Shown: one piece after another, positions 24,816 through 34,600 of the stretch
Position numbering within the stretch: the stretch's first letter is position 1
How the letters are laid out: every line of letters starts with the position of its first letter
Source of the DNA: Fervidibacter sinensis
GTDB taxonomy: Bacteria > Armatimonadota > Fervidibacteria > Fervidibacterales > Fervidibacteraceae
Reading direction: 5' to 3' (one strand)
Assembly: GCA_032161045.1 (NCBI GenBank)
Contig: JAVHTH010000015.1
Length of the DNA: 64,000 nucleotides
Position numbers and translations under genes: made by a program
Notes under the pieces: model-generated
Databases searched by the model: none
Seen by the model: only the letters and a program-made list of their open reading frames with translations
Told to the model about the DNA's origin: nothing

Positions 24816-24843
24816 CTATCGGCAAGAAGTTGTGACAACTTTA
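24816..24843 (-). promoter_or_regulatory. Sigma-28 (FliA)-type promoter of the flgMNKL operon
   Basis: Read on the minus strand: TAAAGTTG (24843-24836), 12 bases, GCCGATAG (24823-24816). The sigma-28 consensus TAAAGTTT-N11-GCCGATAA is matched at 7 of 8 in each box, with a spacer one base long. The predicted start lies about 20 bases before flgM. This is the best flagellar promoter in the window. Confidence 0.75.
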
Positions 24844-24905
24844 GGACGGTTTTCGCAAACTTATCTTGGCGCTTGACTGGCTTGAAGGAAAGGAGTGGTT
24901 GGAAA

Positions 24906-27617
24906 GTGAAGAAATTCGTTCTCGCCCTTATCTCGGTCATCTTGTCAGCGCTTCCTTTATCTGCTCAAATCATCATCGTCCGGGATGACAAGTGGGCTGC
25001 GACAGGTGCGGAAATCCGTTCTGTCGTTAACTGGCAAGTGGAGAGTGTTGAAAGGTGGCTGAGAAGGCTCAGGGTTCCTTACCAGCGAGTAAATGCATCC
25101 GCACTGGCTGCAAATGCTGGCAATTTGTTCATCCTGCCAGCGAATAGACCCGATGCGGATTTGCTTTCCAAGTTGAAAAACGCAAACAGAGTTGTTGTTT
25201 TCGCTTTCGTTGGTAACCAAGTCACAGTGTGGCGTCAAGCCCTTGGCATCAATTCAGGGAACGGTGTTGTCCGCCAAAACAATTGGGTCGTCGTCTCCCA
25301 ACCCTTCCAACCAGACCTACCTGACGGGGAAAAAGCGAAGTTACTGGCTGGATGGTTGTTAGACGGAGCAACTCTACCCACATCCCTGCAAAAATCTTTA
25401 CAGTCCCGTTGGCAAGAATGGCATCAGGTTTTGCGGCAGAAACAACAGCAATGGTTACAGGAGATCAGCACTAAACCCTATCGCGACCGACCGCGTCAGC
25501 AAGAAGCGCTCAACTTGCTTCGCCCCCAAGTCTCGCCACTCTCATTTTCGTTAACCTCTAACGGAACAGTTTGGCTGAGCCGATTGCAGCAATTATTGAG
25601 CGACCACGAACGAATTCATAAGGCTTTAGCGATTTCCTTGGAGCCCCGCGAAGGTGAAATTCGCGGGATTTGGTTGCACACTTACGAACCAACCGATTGG
25701 GAAACGGTGATGCGAACTTTGAAGGGTGCCAACCTCAATTGCCTTTTCTTTCGTGCAGGTCGTGGCGGCAATGTCGTTTACAGAAGTCAGTTTTTACCTC
25801 GCGATGCTTGGGCTGAAAAGGGAGATTTGGACGAACTTCAAAACGCTGCAGAAGCGGCACAGCGTTACGGGATTGAACTCCATGCTTGGCGGGTCAACTT
25901 CCACTTCGGGTCCGCACCCGATTGGTTGAAAGAGCAAATGGCGAAGGAAGATAGGCTCGTTCGCGACCCAAAGGGTCAGCAAGCAATGTGGCTCAACCCG
26001 GGCGACCCGCGCAATCAGGAGCACGAATTGCGAGCAATGACGGAAATGCTCAACTACAATCTCGCAGGCGTCCACTTTGACTACATCCGCTACCCCGAAG
26101 TCCCCCACTACGACTTTGACTACAGTGAAGTTTCGCGGCGCGAGTTTGAAAAAGCGACAGGCATCAACTTGACAGATTTCCCACGCCAAGTTTTATTCGG
26201 TCCGCTCAAAATCCTTTACGACGATTGGCAGCGGGACAATGTCACAAACCTTGTTAGGCAAGTCTACCGCGCAGTTAAAGACACAAACCCTGAAGTCGCA
26301 GTTTCTGCTGCTGTCTGGCAAAGACATCGCTACTACTACGCGCTCATCAAACAAGACTGGATGCGATGGGTTCGTGAAGGGATTTTGGATTTCGTGTGCC
26401 CGATGGATTACACTGCCGACAACGATGCTTTCCTTGAACGGGTTCGCGAACAAGTGATGGAAGTTAACGGGCAAATCCCAATTGCTATCGGGATCGGCGC
26501 ATATTTGCACACTGATGAGTGGCAATTCATTGAACAGGTGAAAATCGTTCGAGACTTCGGTGCTGACGGCTTCATCATCTTCGCATACAACATCGCTCCC
26601 TTGAAAGACTTCCTCGCGACATTGACTTTGGGCGCAACCGCTCAACCGACTTACCCTGCCCACAGGGGTCCGCAAATTACTTTCAACCTCAGTAACGGCA
26701 TCCGACTGAAGGATTCGCCAATTGTTTACAGAGCGGGCGAACAAGTTCGCTTCACGGTTTCGGTCTCGCCGGGACTGCTGCCGACGAGTTCGTTGAAAGA
26801 ATTGCGCCTGACAATTCAACTGGAGCGGCATGAAGGGGCTGCAGAAAAAGTCATCGCTGAGGTAAGCCTTGAAGGCGACAAAGTCAGACAAGGCGAGAGC
26901 GTTAAAGGCGAATTGATAGTGCCCACTGGGACGGCTCGGTTAGTGGTTCGTGGGCATGCTGTCTTTGAGGATGGTTCAACTACGCCATTTATCCGTCGCG
27001 GTCCGTTTGTGAAGGGCATAAACAGTTTGGAATTTCGGGAGTTAGCCAAACTGTTGCTGCCCTATCGCCCACCAGCCAATATTCGTCGTCCCATCGTTGG
27101 CGTCGTAGCGGAAAGTTGGGGCAGCGAGCAGTTTGTCAAAATCTTGAAGGAAGCAGGCATCAATGCCTTTCCCGTTCAGTTCTTAGAACCTGCTTATTGG
27201 GAAGCAGCAGACATTTTGCTCATCCCGCCACTTAAGGACCTCAGGGAGTTGACATACCAAAGGGCACTTTCGTTGCGAGATTGGGTGGAAAAGGGTGGGA
27301 AAATTGTCTTGCTTTCCGAAGCCTGCGGCTATCGCGCTCACACGAACTTGTTCCCCGAAGTCGCAATCGTCACAGGTGAACGAGCCATCAAAGCAGTGAC
27401 CCTCAAAAACGCGTCAATTCCCTTTAATGTGCGGTCACTTGTCTTGCAGGCTCAAGGTGGGCAAGTGATCGGAGTGGCAAACAATGATGCAATAATTGTC
27501 AAGGGAATCGTAGGCAAAGGGACGGTCGTTCAATGTGGCATCAGAGTCCCGACCAGTGACGACGCGCCAGAGTGGTCAAGTTGGCGGAAATTGCTTCCGA
27601 TGTTGGTTGGACTTTGA
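24906..27617 (+). CDS. Secreted glycosyl hydrolase-like family 10 (GHL10/DUF187) protein
   Basis: 903 residues from GTG 24906 (AAGGAG upstream), chosen because an N-terminal signal peptide follows directly (FVLALISVILSALPLSAQ). A ~190-residue N-terminal region precedes a GHL10 TIM barrel (about 200-540) with EIRGIWLHTYEPTDWETVM, HAWRVNFHFG, MWLNPGDPRNQ and GVHFDYIRYPE, the family's signature; CPMDYTADN follows. A beta domain and a C-terminal ThuA/gatase-like segment (ILLIPPLKDLRE, GKIVLLSEACG) complete it. These enzymes are predicted glycosidases, mostly of unknown substrate. Divergent from flgM. Confidence 0.88.
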   Translation: MKKFVLALISVILSALPLSAQIIIVRDDKWAATGAEIRSVVNWQVESVERWLRRLRVPYQRVNASALAANAGNLFILPANRPDADLLSKLKNANRVVVFAFVGNQVTVWRQALGINSGNGVVRQNNWVVVSQPFQPDLPDGEKAKLLAGWLLDGATLPTSLQKSLQSRWQEWHQVLRQKQQQWLQEISTKPYRDRPRQQEALNLLRPQVSPLSFSLTSNGTVWLSRLQQLLSDHERIHKALAISLEPREGEIRGIWLHTYEPTDWETVMRTLKGANLNCLFFRAGRGGNVVYRSQFLPRDAWAEKGDLDELQNAAEAAQRYGIELHAWRVNFHFGSAPDWLKEQMAKEDRLVRDPKGQQAMWLNPGDPRNQEHELRAMTEMLNYNLAGVHFDYIRYPEVPHYDFDYSEVSRREFEKATGINLTDFPRQVLFGPLKILYDDWQRDNVTNLVRQVYRAVKDTNPEVAVSAAVWQRHRYYYALIKQDWMRWVREGILDFVCPMDYTADNDAFLERVREQVMEVNGQIPIAIGIGAYLHTDEWQFIEQVKIVRDFGADGFIIFAYNIAPLKDFLATLTLGATAQPTYPAHRGPQITFNLSNGIRLKDSPIVYRAGEQVRFTVSVSPGLLPTSSLKELRLTIQLERHEGAAEKVIAEVSLEGDKVRQGESVKGELIVPTGTARLVVRGHAVFEDGSTTPFIRRGPFVKGINSLEFRELAKLLLPYRPPANIRRPIVGVVAESWGSEQFVKILKEAGINAFPVQFLEPAYWEAADILLIPPLKDLRELTYQRALSLRDWVEKGGKIVLLSEACGYRAHTNLFPEVAIVTGERAIKAVTLKNASIPFNVRSLVLQAQGGQVIGVANNDAIIVKGIVGKGTVVQCGIRVPTSDDAPEWSSWRKLLPMLVGL

Positions 27618-27700
27618 AGAAACCGGTATCTTGCCAAATCCTAACCCGCTGGAGTTGCCACATGCATTGTCAAAAAGAGGCGCGAATAGGGTAACTTTCT

Positions 27701-27767
27701 AACCTCTGTGTGGGGTTTTGCACTTCAAAATAGAACCGACGGAAAGTGCAATGAGAACACAAAGGTT
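27701..27767. repeat. Long imperfect inverted repeat, intergenic
   Basis: AACCTCTGTGT (27701-27711) pairs with ACACAAAGGTT (27757-27767) at 10 of 11, and TTGCACTT (27718-27725) pairs with AAGTGCAA (27744-27751), leaving an 18-base loop. The whole lies in the 254-base gap between the GHL10 gene and the decayed antitoxin. It has no T-run. It could be a small mobile-element remnant or an RNA structure. Confidence 0.4.
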
Positions 27768-27871
27768 GAGGCACGCTAAATTTTTGAAGGCTTCTTGAAA
27801 AGACACATGGGTTATCCAACGACCTAAGAAGCATGGAAGCAGCGCCATGCCCTACTGTGAGGTGACCTCGT

Positions 27872-28084
27872 ATGGCGAAAGTAGCCGATATGGAACTTGA
27901 CGAGTTGAAACAGTGGATTGAGACCGTTGTGGAACAGAAGTTGCTTGAGTTGTTGGGCGATCCCGACGAAGGATTGACTTTACGACCTGAAATTGCCGAG
28001 CGGATTCAACGAACACTTTCGGAAATTCAACAAGGTAGGCGATTTACCCCCCGCAGAGGAGGTTGCCAAGGAGTTGGGACTTGA
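27872..28084 (+). pseudogene. Frameshifted antitoxin of a RelE/ParE-type toxin-antitoxin pair
   Basis: The reading frame as it stands encodes 70 residues and ends in RRFTPRRGGCQGVGT. A run of six C residues (28047-28052) is the break point. With five Cs the protein would continue RRFTPAEEVAKELGLEW and stop at 28089-28091, the usual C terminus of small antitoxins that precede RelE-type toxins, and that stop overlaps the ATG at 28085. So this is a one-base frameshift, either real decay or a homopolymer error in the sequence. The N-terminal helix (MELDELKQWIETVVEQKL) would dimerise. Confidence 0.7.
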
Positions 28085-28174
28085 ATGGTAAATCGGTGGC
28101 AAATTGACCGTCAAAGGAAAGTCATCGTCGTTATCTCCGTAGGGCACCGAAAGGACATTTACGAAGAGGGGTGA
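28085..28174 (+). pseudogene. C-terminal remnant of a RelE/ParE toxin
   Basis: A 29-residue frame beginning MVNRWQIDRQRK and continuing VIVVISVGHRKDIYEE. The ISVGHRKDIY stretch is the characteristic last strand of RelE/ParE toxins (usually VGHRRxVY). The N-terminal 55-60 residues of a normal toxin are missing, and the start ATG overlaps the restored antitoxin stop (ATGGTAA). The toxin has therefore suffered an internal deletion and should be inactive. Confidence 0.65.
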
Positions 28175-28181
28175 GTGAAAA

Positions 28182-29363
28182 ATGAAACTGGCGCAAAGGG
28201 TGCAACGCATCAAGCCGTCGCCGACGATCGCGGCGGCAGCGAAAGCGAGAGCGTTGAAGGCTCAAGGGGTTGACATCTGTGATTTGACGGTCGGTGAGCC
28301 CGACCTTGACACCCCCGATTTCATCAAAGACGCCGCCGTTCAAGCCCTGCGCGAAGGCTACACGAAATACACCGATGCGCGGGGTATGGAACCACTTCGC
28401 AAAGCCATTTGCGAGAAACTTGAACGCGACAATGGGCTCCACTACACCCCAGACCAAATCGTCGCTTCGTGCGGTGCTAAACACGCTCTTTTCAATGCCT
28501 TCCAAGCGCTCATTGACCCCGGCGAACAAGTCATTATCCCCGCACCTTACTGGGTCAGTTACCCGGACATGGTTTTGGTCTGCGATGGCGAACCCGTCAT
28601 TATCCCGACAACAGAAGAGACAGGGTTTAAACCGACACCGAAACAAATCGCTGATGCCATCACCGACCGGACAAGGGTTTTGCTTATCAACTCACCTTGC
28701 AACCCAACGGGAGCAGTTTGGGAGCGGGAGTTGCTTGAAGAAGTCGCCGAAATTGTGCTCAAGCACGAAAACTTGTTCGTTATCTCTGACGAAGTCTACG
28801 AATGCTTGGTTTACGACGGTCGCAAGCATGTGAGCATTGCGAGTTTGAACGAGCGCATTAAGGAACGCACGATAGTTGTCAACGCTTTGTCAAAGACCTT
28901 TGCGATGACGGGCTGGCGGTTGGGTTACGCTGCGGCACCGAAGCCCATTGCCGATGCAATGGCGAAAATCCAAAGCCAGAGCACGACCAACCCAACAAGT
29001 TTCGTTCAGGTCGCAGCCATAAAAGCGTTGCGCGAACCGGGTGACTTCCCGCAAAAGATGCTGGAACTTTACGATTTCCGCAGGCACATGATCGTCACCG
29101 CTCTCAACAACATTGATGGAGTCAAATGCAGGATGCCCGAAGGAGCATTTTACGCTTTCCCCAACTTCCAAGAAGCCATTGAGCGCAAAGGGTTCAAAGA
29201 CGATTACGAACTTTGCGATTTCCTGCTTGAGAAAGCCCATGTCGCAACGGTCGCAGGTTCAGCCTTCGGCGCTCCCGGCTATTTGCGCCTTTCGTTCGCC
29301 ACATCCGAAGACACAATTCAAGAAGCAACCCGCCGAATCAAAGAAGCCTTGTGGGGCAGTTGA
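28182..29363 (+). CDS. Pyridoxal-phosphate aspartate aminotransferase family
   Basis: Interconverts amino acids and 2-oxo acids, most likely aspartate and oxaloacetate. 393 residues, fold type I. Visible: GEPDLDTPDF, YTDARGMEPLRKA, NSPCNPTGAVW (substrate and PLP contacts), ISDEVYECLVYDG (Asp/Tyr to PLP), and SKTFAMTGWRLGY with the PLP lysine; RLSFATS has the C-terminal substrate-carboxylate Arg. Class I-beta (Thermus-like) aspartate aminotransferases share this pattern. It stands just downstream of the decayed toxin-antitoxin locus. Confidence 0.93.
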   Translation: MKLAQRVQRIKPSPTIAAAAKARALKAQGVDICDLTVGEPDLDTPDFIKDAAVQALREGYTKYTDARGMEPLRKAICEKLERDNGLHYTPDQIVASCGAKHALFNAFQALIDPGEQVIIPAPYWVSYPDMVLVCDGEPVIIPTTEETGFKPTPKQIADAITDRTRVLLINSPCNPTGAVWERELLEEVAEIVLKHENLFVISDEVYECLVYDGRKHVSIASLNERIKERTIVVNALSKTFAMTGWRLGYAAAPKPIADAMAKIQSQSTTNPTSFVQVAAIKALREPGDFPQKMLELYDFRRHMIVTALNNIDGVKCRMPEGAFYAFPNFQEAIERKGFKDDYELCDFLLEKAHVATVAGSAFGAPGYLRLSFATSEDTIQEATRRIKEALWGS

Positions 29364-29508
29364 CAAAAACGATTTCTGGGCTCAATCACGACCTTCACGA
29401 CCGTCGTCCACAAAGGACGACGCTACCGATAGACTTGTGGCATTGGGGCTTGCCCCCGATGGTCGTTGAAAGACTGTTGTCAAACGCAACACTCGCAGTG
29501 CACTGCCG

Positions 29509-31521
29509 TCACAGGAACAGTTTGGGCAGATATTGAACTGGCTCATCGTAAGGTGGGAGTTGTCCGGCAGCGACCTCGTAAATCCGTTGGTGGGACAACT
29601 TGGCTGCATTGACCATTTCTTCATACGGTCGGTTGCAAACATCCAGAAAGCCGATATTGTAATTTTCGCCGTCAAAACGACCGATTGCCGATTGGTCGTA
29701 AAGAGTGAACCAGTGGACTCCAACGCACCAAGGTTCGGCTGCTGCAGTCTCAAGGTAGACTCGGAACGCTTTGCCTCGTTCCTCTTGGTTCGGGACGCGT
29801 CCAATACCCGATGCGGGCAGACCGACATCAAGCGCGCCAAAGTGCCATTCGCCAATCATGATCGGCATCCCAAGTTTCTCGCTCAACGGTGCCAACCTAT
29901 CGGCAGGCACTCGTTCCATGTAGCAGTTGATGCTGAACACATCAAAACACTTCATACCTTCAACTGCCCAATCTGGTGGGACAGTGTAGTAGCGAGCGCC
30001 CAAATTCAAGTGATTTGGGTCAACTTGCTTGCAAGCGCGGCTCAAAGTTTTGTAAAGCCGCTTGACCATCAGCGTGCTGAATTCCGCCAAATCGGCACGA
30101 GCCGATTGCGTAATCGGCTTTTTCCACTCGCCTTCTGCGATCTCGGCAAAGGTGACATCAACGCCCCATGATCCTGAAAGGGCTGCATTTGAGTTGCTGT
30201 ATTTCTCCCGAAGGAAGTCGCTCAAAGTCCGCCTCGTTTCGCACGAAGGAGTTGTCAAGAGCATCCCTTCTGCCGGCAATTGTTTTGCAAATCCCCAAGT
30301 CGGCTCGTTCATCAGGAAGTAGCCGATGAACGCCGGGTCTTCTGCGGTTTCGCGCAAGGGCTCGGCAAACTCAGCAGCATCTTGCTCAAAATCGGGATGA
30401 AAGACATCGGGAAAATCGCGGAAAATGTATGGCACATGACGGACATGCAAATGCAACGGGCGAACATAAGGGAAACCCTCACGCGAAGCGATTCGCCAAT
30501 CCGACCAATTTGCGACCGTGTTGAAACCCCATTCCCTCATCAACGACAGTGCAATCGTCGCCCAACAGTCATACCATCGTTCGGGACCAAACGCTCGGAT
30601 GAAATTGGCGATAAGGTAGTTGAAATGGCGGTGACCTTCAAAACTGACATGGAAAGCCGATTTGAACTCGCTTTCGGGCTTGGGCAACCAACTCAAAGCA
30701 CTCTCCAGCCCTTCAATGTTCGCGTCGGTGTCGGGGCGAACGCAGTCAAGCCCCGTTGACCAAAAAGCATAGCCGTCAGGGTCAACAAGCCACCACCGCT
30801 TGCCGTCATGGTGGGTTCGGAAATAGCCCTTCGCCTCAAACCGAAGTTCCTTCCAGCCACCCCAACGAGAGTAACTTTCAGGGAAACGCCTATGTGGCAC
30901 TGTTTCAAGTTGCGACTTCAAGCGCTCAATTAGTTCGCTTTCGGAGCGAGTTTTCGCTACCCAATCGTGAAGTGTGCTTTGCCCAAATTCGTCAAGGAGC
31001 GGTCCTTTTGGCAGCAAAGGCTTCGTCAACTTCGGCGGTTCATTAACAGTGGCGACGAAAGGCGTCAAGCACCAACGAGCAGGCTTTTCACTTTTTCGCA
31101 AAACTGTCAAGGTCATTCTGTCAACCTTGCGCAAGTCAACGACATCGCCGCCACACATCGGCTTGAGCCAAGCACCCTCACGCGGGTAGCGCCACCGATT
31201 TTGGTTGACGGCTTCAAGGGGAACTCTAATTCGTGCCTGACACTGGTTCAGCGCGCCGAAGACCAACCGAAATGCCGGACCGTTTTCGCCTTCCTGCAGT
31301 GTCAGCAGAAAGACGACCAAATACTTGCCGTCAAGGAGCATGTCAGCGGTCAGCCAATTCATGTTCGCAAGAGCCCCTTCGGGAAAGAAATAAGCCAACC
31401 CATCGCCAACATTCTCCGCGACATACCAAGTTGCACCTTCAAGCGGTGCTGGTCCATCCTCGCGAATGTTTCCAAGTTTTCTTTGCGGCTGCAAAACCAA
31501 ATTGCCCACACTGCCACTCAT
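29509..31521 (-). CDS. GH50-like beta-agarase-family glycoside hydrolase
   Basis: 670 residues, no signal peptide. After a ~190-residue beta-sandwich N-terminal domain comes a TIM barrel with RTHHDGKRWWLVDPDGYAFW, FLMNEPTWG (likely acid/base Glu) and MIGEWHFGALDVGL (likely nucleophile Glu); GRFDGENYNIGFLDV closes it. The last two segments correspond to EFHFGALDRG and GRFDGENYNIGFVD in GH50 beta-agarases. GGGAGGTGG precedes ATG 31521. GH50 enzymes cleave agarose; a terrestrial thermophile with one would more plausibly use another galactan or a plant/algal polymer, so the substrate is open. Confidence 0.8.
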   Translation of the reverse strand: MSGSVGNLVLQPQRKLGNIREDGPAPLEGATWYVAENVGDGLAYFFPEGALANMNWLTADMLLDGKYLVVFLLTLQEGENGPAFRLVFGALNQCQARIRVPLEAVNQNRWRYPREGAWLKPMCGGDVVDLRKVDRMTLTVLRKSEKPARWCLTPFVATVNEPPKLTKPLLPKGPLLDEFGQSTLHDWVAKTRSESELIERLKSQLETVPHRRFPESYSRWGGWKELRFEAKGYFRTHHDGKRWWLVDPDGYAFWSTGLDCVRPDTDANIEGLESALSWLPKPESEFKSAFHVSFEGHRHFNYLIANFIRAFGPERWYDCWATIALSLMREWGFNTVANWSDWRIASREGFPYVRPLHLHVRHVPYIFRDFPDVFHPDFEQDAAEFAEPLRETAEDPAFIGYFLMNEPTWGFAKQLPAEGMLLTTPSCETRRTLSDFLREKYSNSNAALSGSWGVDVTFAEIAEGEWKKPITQSARADLAEFSTLMVKRLYKTLSRACKQVDPNHLNLGARYYTVPPDWAVEGMKCFDVFSINCYMERVPADRLAPLSEKLGMPIMIGEWHFGALDVGLPASGIGRVPNQEERGKAFRVYLETAAAEPWCVGVHWFTLYDQSAIGRFDGENYNIGFLDVCNRPYEEMVNAAKLSHQRIYEVAAGQLPPYDEPVQYLPKLFL

Positions 31522-31572
31522 CCACTTCCACCTCCCAACGCTGATCTCAGAAGGGCGGCTGCTGCCGAGCCG

Positions 31573-31600
31573 AAAAAGTCGGTTGGGCAGGAGCCCAACC
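31573..31600 (-). terminator. Terminator after the fatty-acyl megaenzyme gene
   Basis: GGTTGGGC (31581-31588) and GCCCAACC (31593-31600) form a perfect 8-bp stem around AGGA. Read on the minus strand the stem is followed by GACTTTTT (T-run from 31577 to 31573). It lies about 20 bases beyond the stop at 31621, so it separates this gene from the GH50-like gene. Its core also resembles the hairpin at 8687-8711. Confidence 0.65.
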
Positions 31601-31620
31601 CTCCAATGTTTTTGAACGGC

Positions 31621-34600
31621 TCATTGCGAACTTTGCAATTGTTCAATTCGCTTGCGAACTTCGTCGGTAAATTGCTGGTAGAGTTCACGCCGCTCTTTAG
31701 GAGTGGCTTTAGCCGAGAACTGTTTCGCTGCAACGAACATTTCAACACGAACGGGTTCGCCGAATGTAACTCGGATTTTGCTCTTTCGCGGCAAAAACCG
31801 ACCTTTCGGCAATGCCTCAAATGTGCCTTCAATTAACGCCGGCACGACAGGGACTCCTGTCTCAATTGCCAACAGACCTAATCCCGGCTTGAAAGGTTGC
31901 AACTTTCCTGTCACCGAGCGAGTGCCTTCCGGGAAAATGAGCAGCGGGTAACCTGCCTGCAAAATAGCAGCAGCAATTCGTAACCCTTCCAACGGGTTGA
32001 CAGTTCTGTCAAAAGGCACGACTCGCAGGAAGGTGTGGAAGAACCATCCTTTGAGCCTCGTGTTGAAGAAGTAGTCACGAGCGCCCAAAACAAACAGGTT
32101 TTCCGCCCGCTCGCCCAACGCGACCATGACAGCGCCTGCGTCCATGTGTGATGTGTGGTTTGCAGCGATAATGAACGGACCGGAAAGGGGCAAGTTTTCA
32201 AGACCACTCGCTTCAAACTCAAACCAGCGTTCATAAACGCGCGTTAGCAACTTGCGCGTCAACCTGCGAACCCAGCGTTGGAACTTGGTCTCACGCATCC
32301 ACCGTTCCGCTTCCTTGCGGATTTCGGGTTGAAGCAAGCGAGTGACAAGTAGCGCCGCACCATTTTCAGGCATAGCAACTTCAGGCACTGCACCGCCCAA
32401 TCGTTCGGCGAGCAATTCCGCCAACTCGCCTACCGTTTGCGCCTCAGCAATCGCGCTTTCAGGCAGCGAAATTCGGAAGCGGGTTTCAAGCAATGCAGTC
32501 AACTCAACCCGCAACAGCGAGTCAATGCCAAGTTCGTCAAGCCGGGTCGTTTCTGCAATGCGCTCCTTAGGTTGCTTAGTTAAGTGAGAAATCAGGCTGG
32601 CAAGTTGTTCAACGAGCGAACCGATAGGACGGGGGACATGGGGCGTGGGACGCAAAATTCCCCGCCCCTCGTCCCGCGTCCCTCGTCCCGTTATGATTGT
32701 TCTGATTGCGGTGCGGTCGGGGGCTAAAGCGACGGTCCTCGGCAAATCTTCGGTGACGATATGGATTTGCGCAATCCGCTGATATGAAGGCAACGATTGA
32801 GAGCGGCGTTGAACTTCCTGACGCACCCTTTGCTCAAACTCCTGCAACCGTTCCGGCGAACTTGCCCATTGCGGTTCGGGCACGATGACCAAATGCGGTC
32901 GTTCGCCCATCGTCTCTTCGTCCCAAACTCCGACGACGCACAATTCTTTAACACCTGCAATGCCAGCAAACTTACGCTCCAATTCCTCAGGGTAGACATT
33001 TTTGCCTGCAGCGGTGACGATGACATCTTTGACTCGCCCAGTGATGTAAAGGTAGCCATCGCGGTCAAAACGCCCCAAATCGCCTGTGTGCAGCCAACCG
33101 TCACGCAACATTCTCTCAGTCGCTTCAGGGTTGCGGAAGTAACCGACGAACACATTTGGACCTCGCACCAAGATTTCGCCAACCCCGTGCTCGTCGGGGT
33201 TTGCGATAATGACCTCAACACCGGGCAGCGGTTTTCCGACAGAACCTCGTTTCGGTCGGTGCATCGGGTTGACAGTTACAACAGGCGATGCTTCTGTCAA
33301 TCCGTAGCCTTCACAGAGCAAAAATCCCATTGCGGTGAAGTCGTCAAAGATGTGGGGTGGCAACGCTGCACCGCCACTGATGAGCGCGCGCAATTTGCCT
33401 CCAAATTGGCGGTGAACTTGAGCGAAAAGCGTCCGACCAATATTGCGCCCTGTCAAGTTGCGGACGAGCAAACTGAAGCGCTTGAGCAAATTGAAGGTCA
33501 GCCAAGCCAATTTGCCCCGGCGGCGCACTTCAGCGTGAATGGCTTCATGCAAAATCTGGAAAACACGCGGGACACCGATGAGAACCGTGACGCCAACTTC
33601 CTTCATCGTTTCCATGACCGTGCGAGAACGCAGGTTTTCCGGGTAGGTAATAGTCGCGCCCGCCCACATTGCCACCAATAATTCGCCTGTGAAAGCAAAA
33701 GCGTGGTGCAAAGGCAAAAGCGAAAGGGCATGGTCGTTGTGCATCGGCGGCAGAACTTTCACAATGGCTCGCAAGTTGCTGATAAAGTTTCGGTGCGTCA
33801 ACATCGCCCCGCGAGGCTCAACGGTTGGACCTGTGACGAAAATGATGGAAGCAACATCATCGGGACTGGGAGCGTGGAGCGCGTGACGGGGCAATGTATC
33901 GGGGCTTTCGGGAACTTCGGTCAACTCGCTGAACGAAAGCACAGGGATGTCAAGACCGACATCCCTCAGCGCGGAAGCGATGGGGTTGACAAAATTATCA
34001 CTGACGATTGCTGCTTTCGCTTCAACGAATTTTGCGATTTCGGCGATGTCTTCAGGTCGCCACTGGCGGTCAAGGGGCACAACGGTTGCGCCAGCGCACG
34101 AAGCACTGAAATAAGCAATGACCCATTCGGGACAGTTTTCGCCGCACAAAATCACTCGGTCCGAATGACCGACACCTAACGCTATAAGCCTCGCTGCATT
34201 CATTTGCGCCAACCGATACAAATCGCCATAAGTGAATCTCACCCACTCACCTCGTCCCCCGTCCCTCGCCCCTCGCCCCCTTTGCTGAAGTGCCACTTTG
34301 TTCGGAAACCTTGCGGCAGTGTGAGCGAGCAAATCCGGCAGCGTTTGAATTTCATCGGCAGCCCCATCGTCTTCAGCGATGCGCAAAATATGCCGTTTCA
34401 AACCGGGGATGTGGACATCCTGCAAGTAATGTCGCCAATCAATGGTCGTGACATCAAAGAAGAAGTCGCTTCTGTCCTCTTCGTCCATGCTTTCCCACAG
34501 CCGCTGCATGTTCTCGGTTGCGAAGCTCGCTTTGAAGTGCGTGTATGGTGCATAGATGCCGAGGAAGTATTCAAGCCGTTCAAGCCCTGATTTGACAACC

